Source: Flavipsychrobacter sp.
Lineage (GTDB): Bacteria > Bacteroidota > Bacteroidia > Chitinophagales > Chitinophagaceae
Length of the DNA: 64,000 bases
Assembly: GCA_021155965.1 (NCBI GenBank)
Contig: JAJNBJ010000003.1
Coordinates: 62,001 to 126,000, forward strand
Direction: 5' to 3'
Below are positions 59,588 to 64,000 of the stretch, piece after piece. The position numbers were made by a program, and so were the translations under genes. Each line of letters starts with the position of its first letter. Within the stretch, counting starts at the first letter, position 1. The notes beneath the pieces were generated by a model that made no database searches, had not been told where the DNA came from, and was given only the letters and a program-made list of their open reading frames with translations.

Positions 59588-60679
59588 TTATTCAAACAAC
59601 CTCAACTGCGCACTATTCTTTTTAGCGGGGATTTTTTGTTCGTGGAAGTTGGAGAGGGAGATGCCGAGTAGGCGCACTTTCTTATCAGTTAGTTCTGCCA
59701 GTTGCAGTAGTTGTTTTGCGGTTGAGGCTATGGTTTCTGTATCGCAAACAGGTTTTTCAAGGGAGAGGCTGCGGGTTATTTGTTTAAAGTCGTGGTATTT
59801 TACTTTCAGGGTTACTGTCCTGCCTTTTAGTTCGTAACGCTGTAGCCTGGTGCTTACTGTTTGGGCTATTTTCTCCAGTTCGGTGTGCATTTCTTCCGTG
59901 GTGGTAAGGTCGTAGGCAAAAGTATCTTCCGCCCCTACCGATTTGCTTTCCCGTTCCGGTTCAACATCGCGGTCATCTATGCCACGTACAATGTTGTAAT
60001 AAAAATGCCCCACCTTGCCAAAATATGCCACCAGTTCATCTTCGGTAAGTTTCTTCAAGTCTGCACCCGTATGCAGGCCCATGCCTTTCATTTTCTCGGC
60101 GGTCACCTTCCCCACCCCGTGAAATTTCTTCACCGGCAGCTTCTCCATAAATTCTTCTACCTGTGCAGGAGCTATGAACGTTAGCCCGTCGGGCTTGTTA
60201 AAGTCGGACGCGATCTTTGCCACAAACTTATTGATGGATATTCCTGCCGATGCTGTGAGGTTTAGTTCGGTTTTTATTGCCTGCCTTATTTGCCGGGCTA
60301 TCTCTATGGCAGAGCCAATGTTTTGTTTATCGGTGGTCACATCGAGGTAGGCCTCATCAAGCGATAAAGGCTCTATCAGGTCAGTATAGCGGTGAAATAT
60401 TTCTCTTATACTGTTCGATACTTCCTTGTATACCGGGAAACGGGGATAGATGAACAATACTTCAGGGCAAAGCTCCAGTGCTTTTTTAGAGGGCATGGCG
60501 CTGCGTATGCCAAACTTACGTGCCTCGTAGCTGGCAGCCGCAACCACGCCACCCCTGCCTTGCGGCGGCCCGCCCACCACCAGTGGCTTGCCACGGTATT
60601 CAGGGTTATCGCGCTGCTCCACCGATGCATAAAATGCATCCATATCAATATGGATTATTTTACGTTGCTTCTCCATCAC
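59588..60679 (-). CDS. dinB: DNA polymerase IV (Y-family)
   Basis: A 363-residue error-prone translesion polymerase. HIDMDAFYASVEQRDNPE (catalytic Asp12), KPLVVGGPPQGRGGVVA, the second catalytic motif SLDEAYLDVT (Asp/Glu pair ~104-105) and the thumb KKFHGVGKVTAEKMKGMGL are all present; the little finger ends ~340 and the C-terminus SAQLRLFE is a beta-clamp-binding peptide (QLxLF). It overlaps aat by 4 bp and so is in a translational operon with it. No LexA box was recognised. Confidence 0.96.
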   Translation of the reverse strand: MMEKQRKIIHIDMDAFYASVEQRDNPEYRGKPLVVGGPPQGRGGVVAAASYEARKFGIRSAMPSKKALELCPEVLFIYPRFPVYKEVSNSIREIFHRYTDLIEPLSLDEAYLDVTTDKQNIGSAIEIARQIRQAIKTELNLTASAGISINKFVAKIASDFNKPDGLTFIAPAQVEEFMEKLPVKKFHGVGKVTAEKMKGMGLHTGADLKKLTEDELVAYFGKVGHFYYNIVRGIDDRDVEPERESKSVGAEDTFAYDLTTTEEMHTELEKIAQTVSTRLQRYELKGRTVTLKVKYHDFKQITRSLSLEKPVCDTETIASTAKQLLQLAELTDKKVRLLGISLSNFHEQKIPAKKNSAQLRLFE

Positions 60680-61326
60680 CCTGCATACTTCCCTATCGTG
60701 TCAATGAATTGTTCCCTTGGTATCATGCGTGCTCCCAGGCTTTCCAAATGCTCAGTATATACCTGGCAATCTATGAGCACAATACCTCGTGCCTTCAGTT
60801 CTTGTACCCACTTTATGAATGCAAATTTACTGGCATTGGCTGTGAGGCTGAACATGCTCTCACCAAAGAACACTTTGCCCAGCAATATGCCATACAGGCC
60901 ACCTACAAGCTTGCCCTCCTTCCATGCTTCGGCACTGTGCGCGTATCCCAGCTTGTGCAGTTCTGTATAAGCATCTTCCACATCATCGCTTATCCAGGTG
61001 CCATCCATATCCTTGCGCTTCAGCAACCTGCAATTGTTGATGACCGCTTCAAAATCAGTATCCACCTTAAATTCAAACTCACCTTTTCTAATCACCTGCA
61101 GCATACTCTTGCTCACCTTCAGCTCATCGGGAAATAAAACAAACCTCGGGTCCGGCGACCACCATAGCGGGGGCTCATCATCATTATACCATGGGAATAT
61201 GCCGTTTCTGTACGCAAGCAACAACCTTTCCGGCCTTAAGTCACCACCAATAGCCAGCAGGCCATCAGGCAATGCCTCGCTCACAGGTGGGAACCACACT
61301 TCATCGTCCAGTAAATGCAGGTGCAT
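60676..61326 (-). CDS. aat: Leucyl/phenylalanyl-tRNA-protein transferase
   Basis: Adds Leu or Phe to N-terminal Lys/Arg, making N-degron substrates for ClpS/ClpAP. It has 216 residues from ATG 61326. Family features are FPPVSEALPDGLLAIGGDL, YRNGIFPWYNDDEPPLWWSPDPRFVLFP (in parts), KLVGGLYGILLGKVFFGESMFS and the C-terminal DCQVYTEHLESLGARMIPR. The start at ATG 61326 is forced by the -7 box at 61330-61337, which leaves only 3 nt. ClpA and ClpS are not in the window; ClpB cannot substitute for them. Confidence 0.95.
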   Translation of the reverse strand: MHLHLLDDEVWFPPVSEALPDGLLAIGGDLRPERLLLAYRNGIFPWYNDDEPPLWWSPDPRFVLFPDELKVSKSMLQVIRKGEFEFKVDTDFEAVINNCRLLKRKDMDGTWISDDVEDAYTELHKLGYAHSAEAWKEGKLVGGLYGILLGKVFFGESMFSLTANASKFAFIKWVQELKARGIVLIDCQVYTEHLESLGARMIPREQFIDTIGKYAG

Positions 61327-61329
61327 GTA

Positions 61330-61337
61330 CAAAGATA
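61330..61337 (-). promoter_or_regulatory. -7 promoter box of aat-dinB
   Basis: Minus-strand TATCTTTG, an exact TAnnTTTG match, ends 3 nt before ATG 61326. It overlaps the alternative TTG start at 61332, and transcription would start at or within the first codon. Confidence 0.5.
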
Positions 61338-61350
61338 CTTAGATGCACAC

Positions 61351-61860
61351 TTACCAATTGCCCGCGTAATCCAGCGGGTCTGTGATATGTGTTTTCAGGT
61401 ATTGGTACTTTGTGAACAATACCTGCCTTATGTGCAGGTAGTCGTGTGCTATCCAGTTGTGCAAAATAAGGCTGGCGGGTATAGGCCCAACTTTGGGATG
61501 CATATAAACATTTCCCCACTTCGCATCGGTGAGCGATTCCACATATCCGATCGATTCCTCCCGCTCGTCCAGAAACTTATTCAGCATTTCTTTATAGTCC
61601 TTATTCATGTAGAACCTGTCTTTCACCCATGCCTGCGGATCTATTTTGGGCATTGGTTCATTTGGTGTCTCGAGGATATGTTTCACTCTTGCGCGGAAAT
61701 CCTCACGTTCCTCATCATACAGGTGGCAAACTATCTCAAGCAGGCACCATTTCTCAGGCTGTGGCCTCCAGATGAACTGTGCAGGTTCAAAATTTTGCAG
61801 CAAACTCCTGAATACTTCTTTATTTCTGTTGAGCTCTTTGGCTATTTCTAAATGGTTCAT
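61351..61860 (-). CDS. DinB-fold (DinB_2/YfiT-like) protein
   Basis: A 169-residue four-helix bundle of the DinB superfamily (unrelated to polymerase IV despite the name). The metal-site histidines of the family are in WCLLEIVCHLYDEE and ILHNWIAHDYLHIRQV. Such proteins include thiol transferases for bacillithiol or mycothiol and other metal-dependent enzymes; this one has the conserved His triad but the substrate is unknown. ATG 61860 is favoured over the upstream start at 61884. It precedes aat-dinB in the same direction. Confidence 0.85.
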   Translation of the reverse strand: MNHLEIAKELNRNKEVFRSLLQNFEPAQFIWRPQPEKWCLLEIVCHLYDEEREDFRARVKHILETPNEPMPKIDPQAWVKDRFYMNKDYKEMLNKFLDEREESIGYVESLTDAKWGNVYMHPKVGPIPASLILHNWIAHDYLHIRQVLFTKYQYLKTHITDPLDYAGNW

Positions 61861-62045
61861 TTGTAGTATTTTATGGGTAATCACGGCAAAATACAGCTGA
61901 TGGCACGGTTTTTAAGCCGTTTCATCATTCCCTTATTTTATTCGAAATAATTACCAATTTACAAATGTTTATTTAATTTAGACTGTTAATAAAATGTAAT
62001 TGAATTATAAACTAAAGTAAAAAATATAAATTAACCAATCACATC

Positions 62046-62282
62046 ATGAAAATCAACATTGAGGTAGAAGTAGATGATCTTACCGGAAGTAATTACCAGG
62101 ACTTAAGCACTGATTGCAAACAAAGGCTCATTGCAGAGATAGGAGAAGTGCTGAAAACGACTGTGAATAATGAGCGGGTAACGAAATTAAAGACATTATT
62201 GCAGGAACTGCAAAATGAAACAGGCGGCACAGATTTTGACCCTGAAATACTATACGATCTGCTACGCAAAGAAGATGATTAA
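62046..62282 (+). CDS. Short protein of unknown function
   Basis: A 78-residue acidic protein: a beta strand (MKINIEVEVDDLTG) followed by three amphipathic helices (LSTDCKQRLIAEIGEVLKTT, ERVTKLKTLLQELQNE, PEILYDLLRKEDD). No family was recognised; the order is that of small ribosome-associated or antitoxin-like proteins, but there is no toxin partner. Preceded by a very AT-rich 160-bp spacer. Confidence 0.62.
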   Translation: MKINIEVEVDDLTGSNYQDLSTDCKQRLIAEIGEVLKTTVNNERVTKLKTLLQELQNETGGTDFDPEILYDLLRKEDD

Positions 62283-62311
62283 GCCGCGCAGCAATATTCA
62301 CAAAAAAGTAC

Positions 62312-62656
62312 CTACACAGAAAACGAGCTACCGCAACCGCAGGTGGAACTTGCATTGGGATTATTGAACACAAAGCCGCGCGCATTCAGCCCGTCTGAGA
62401 AGTCAACCTGCATCCCATAGAGGTAAATACCATGTGCGGTTTTCACAAGTACTTTTATTCCTTCTATTTCATGCATTTCGTCGTCTGCCTCTTGTTTATC
62501 AAAACCAAGTATATAACTAAGCCCGGAGCAGCCGCCGCCTTTCACGCCTATACGTAAATAAGTATCATTATCAAAACCCGGCTCGCTCATCAGCCTTTTT
62601 ACTTCTGCTACTGCATTCGGGGTCAGTTTCACCGGGGCACTGGTCATTACATCCAT
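62312..62656 (-). CDS. A-type Fe-S cluster carrier (IscA/ErpA/HesB family)
   Basis: A 114-residue carrier that delivers Fe-S clusters to apo-proteins. The three ligand cysteines are intact: Cys43 in KGGGCSGLSY, and Cys106 and Cys108 in STCGCGSSF. The family start LTPNAVAEVKRLM and DFSDGLNARGFVFNNPNA are conserved. The gene is alone, with no isc or suf genes next to it, so whether it is IscA or ErpA/SufA-like cannot be decided. Confidence 0.95.
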   Translation of the reverse strand: MDVMTSAPVKLTPNAVAEVKRLMSEPGFDNDTYLRIGVKGGGCSGLSYILGFDKQEADDEMHEIEGIKVLVKTAHGIYLYGMQVDFSDGLNARGFVFNNPNASSTCGCGSSFSV

Positions 62657-62673
62657 CGCTATAGGTATTTATG

Positions 62674-62681
62674 CAAAGTTA
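62674..62681 (-). promoter_or_regulatory. -7 promoter box of the Fe-S carrier gene
   Basis: Minus-strand TAACTTTG, an exact TAnnTTTG match, 17 nt before ATG 62656. Confidence 0.5.
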
Positions 62682-62740
62682 CCACTACTTTACAGCGTTA
62701 CCAAAAACACAACCTTAAAGTATTATTAATGCCTATAGCG

Positions 62741-63046
62741 CTATAAAGCTGCCTCTGCCAGGCGCTTCTTCCTCAACCGGTAAAGGAAGAACGCAGTAAC
62801 ACCTCCAATTACAAGTATGGAAATAAAAGAAAACATATCGTCTGACACAGCTCCGTTAAGCACTATCCATAACAGCAATATTATTATGGTAACAATATTG
62901 ATGATCGTACATACACGAACAGTCATGTTCTGCCAGCCAATATTTTTTTTCAGGAAGGAGAAGATAATGCACAAAATATTGAGGGGGATACCTATCCAAA
63001 AGAAGAAATATAATTCCCATAACCCGAAACCAAGGAAATATGCCAT
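62741..63046 (-). CDS. Small membrane protein of unknown function
   Basis: A 101-residue protein with three to four hydrophobic helices (~8-28, 40-62 and 68-88) and a basic C-terminus (YRLRKKRLAEAAL). No family recognised. It lies 84 nt upstream of the Fe-S carrier in the same direction, so cotranscription is possible but the carrier has its own -7 box. Confidence 0.66.
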   Translation of the reverse strand: MAYFLGFGLWELYFFFWIGIPLNILCIIFSFLKKNIGWQNMTVRVCTIINIVTIIILLLWIVLNGAVSDDMFSFISILVIGGVTAFFLYRLRKKRLAEAAL

Positions 63047-63158
63047 AAAATTTACGTTTTACAATTAACAGGAATAAAGGTAATAAGTACCGACTGCATA
63101 GGAAATACCATTATAATGGTATTCATGGCTACATTTTTTCTTTTTTTAGATTTTAGCC

Positions 63159-63166
63159 TACTTTTG
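63159..63166 (+). promoter_or_regulatory. -7 promoter box of frr
   Basis: TACTTTTG matches TAnnTTTG exactly, 21 nt before ATG 63188. Confidence 0.55.
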
Positions 63167-63187
63167 CTTTCCTAAAAAATCACATTT

Positions 63188-63751
63188 ATGACAGGGTCAA
63201 TTGAAGAAATAATAGATGACGTATCCTCACATATGAAAAAGGCCATCTTGCACCTGGAAACAGAAATAAGCAAGATACGTGCAGGAAAAGCCACACCTAT
63301 GGTAGTTGATGGCATACATGTGGAATACTACGGCAACCCTACCCCTTTACAACAAGTCGCCAATGTGACCATACCTGATGCCCGCACTGTAAGTATTCAG
63401 CCATGGGAAAAAAACATGCTTGGCCCGATAGAAAAAGCGATAATGGCGGCCAACATCGGCCTTACACCACAGAACGATGGTAATTTCATACGCCTGTTCC
63501 TGCCACCACTTACCGAAGAGCGCCGTAAAGACCTGGTGAAGCGCGTTTATGCTGAAGGCGAACACGCAAAAGTTGCTATACGCAATATAAGGCGCGATGC
63601 TATTGAAGGCGTAAAAAAACTGCAAAAAGATGGCCTTAGCGAAGATATTGCAAAAGACGGCGAAACCCGTATTCAGGGTATTACCGATAAGAACATCGGG
63701 CATGTGGACCAGCACTGCAAGGATAAAGAAAAAGAAATAATGACCGTTTGA
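63188..63751 (+). CDS. frr: Ribosome recycling factor
   Basis: Splits post-termination ribosomes with EF-G. At 187 residues it has the family length. Conserved parts are the coiled-coil start LHLETEISKIRAGKATP, VEYYGNPTPLQQVANVTIPD, QPWEKNMLGPIEKAI, NDGNFIRLFLPPLTEERRKDLVK and EHAKVAIRNIRRDA. A TCCCAA-GAA-TTGGGA hairpin right after the stop (63752 onward) has no U-run and lies in the ribosome-binding region of the next gene, so it is not called a terminator. pyrH, its usual neighbour, is not upstream here. Confidence 0.97.
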   Translation: MTGSIEEIIDDVSSHMKKAILHLETEISKIRAGKATPMVVDGIHVEYYGNPTPLQQVANVTIPDARTVSIQPWEKNMLGPIEKAIMAANIGLTPQNDGNFIRLFLPPLTEERRKDLVKRVYAEGEHAKVAIRNIRRDAIEGVKKLQKDGLSEDIAKDGETRIQGITDKNIGHVDQHCKDKEKEIMTV

Positions 63752-63789
63752 TCCCAAGAATTGGGAGGATATAAATCATTTTATCAGCT

Positions 63790-64000
63790 ATGGACTTGCA
63801 GGAACAAATACTATTATTGCTATCCATACCCATCTATGCCATACTTATTCCCCTGGAGATAGTACTGAGCAATTTTAAACATCACAAATTCTATAGCTGG
63901 AAGGAAACACTGGTAAATATTTACCTGAACCTGCTGAACACGGGCATCGACCTGCTCCTGCGCATATTTATTGGTTTTGCCATCCTTAATTTCTTCTACC
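63790..64000 (+). CDS. Probable sterol desaturase/fatty-acid hydroxylase family protein, 3'-truncated
   Basis: ATG 63790 opens a frame running off the window. The visible 70 residues start MDLQEQILLLLSIPIYAILI, then PLEIVLSNFKHHKFYSWKET and two membrane helices, the typical N-terminus of Bacteroidota sterol-desaturase-family di-iron enzymes. The histidine boxes that would prove it lie beyond the window. Spacing to frr (38 nt) allows cotranscription; a purine-rich GGGAGG lies about 25 nt upstream. Confidence 0.62.
   Translation, partial: MDLQEQILLLLSIPIYAILIPLEIVLSNFKHHKFYSWKETLVNIYLNLLNTGIDLLLRIFIGFAILNFFY

Noticed and set aside
63752-63766. TCCCAA-GAA-TTGGGA hairpin after frr as a terminator
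   Set aside because: It lacks a U-run and coincides with the likely ribosome-binding region of the next gene.
1-64000. tRNA, rRNA, CRISPR array, integrase or phage genes
   Set aside because: Intergenic regions were read by eye for cloverleaf arms, spaced direct repeats and recombinase motifs, and none was found; a covariance-model scan would be the decisive test.

Overview
The window comes from a Bacteroidota chromosome, most likely a member of the Chitinophagales/Sphingobacteriia group. This is inferred from gene content and signals; no 16S gene is present. The evidence is: (i) many genes preceded by the Bacteroidota -7 promoter box TAnnTTTG; (ii) a type IX secretion sorting domain on the NHL-repeat protein; (iii) the nusB-DUF1573-yajC-coaE gene order with a long Bacteroidota-type NusB; (iv) single-chain alpha/beta-fused 2-oxoacid dehydrogenase E1 enzymes; and (v) many small lipoproteins and secreted proteins of unknown function. 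Coding density is high. I saw no rRNA, tRNA, CRISPR array, prophage or full insertion sequence.

Layout. 1-5 kb: the end of homoserine dehydrogenase, a lipoprotein hydrolase and ClpB. 5-10 kb: two tandem membrane proteins with the architecture of eukaryotic TMTC O-mannosyltransferases (polytopic GT-C-like N-terminus plus TPR tail) and a small secreted protein. 10-16 kb: nusB-DUF1573-yajC-coaE, converging on a cytochrome c maturation pair (ccmF-like and a CxxxY-type ccmE). 16-22 kb: envelope proteins, a hybrid histidine kinase and ornithine aminotransferase. 22.8-28.2 kb: a minus-strand operon of a YfhO-type membrane protein, acetyltransferase, flippase and Kir-type potassium channel. 28.2-28.4 kb: an AT-rich divergent spacer with DnaA-box-like motifs. 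28.4-38 kb: fused E1, purE, phoH, an Asp/Asn hydroxylase-like protein, an esterase, and pyrR-pyrB.

38-41.4 kb: small proteins, an AraC regulator and a HEPN/MNT toxin-antitoxin pair. 41.5-50.4 kb: a glycan block made of a GH26 hydrolase, a BcsA-like GT2 synthase, a TPR/beta-barrel protein with a coiled-coil tail, a very large membrane protein ending in a LamG-like domain, and a GT-C mannosyltransferase-like protein. 50.4-51.1 kb is the only gene-free stretch above 300 bp and is rich in small repeats. 51-57 kb: M1 aminopeptidase, an NADP-binding oxidoreductase and a second, longer fused E1. 57-58.2 kb: small genes including a 25-residue membrane miniprotein, followed by a 180-bp MITE-like inverted-repeat element. 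58.2-64 kb: T9SS NHL protein, DNA polymerase IV-aat, a DinB-fold protein, an IscA-type Fe-S carrier, ribosome recycling factor and the start of a probable sterol desaturase family gene.

The most interesting themes are envelope glycobiology (TMTC-like pair, YfhO/flippase operon, GH26-GT2-barrel synthase module), a recurring pattern of -7 boxes lying only 3-9 nt from the start codon (probable leaderless mRNAs), and several small structured non-coding elements. Start codons were reassigned where the promoter, a signal peptide or family length argued against the longest reading frame.
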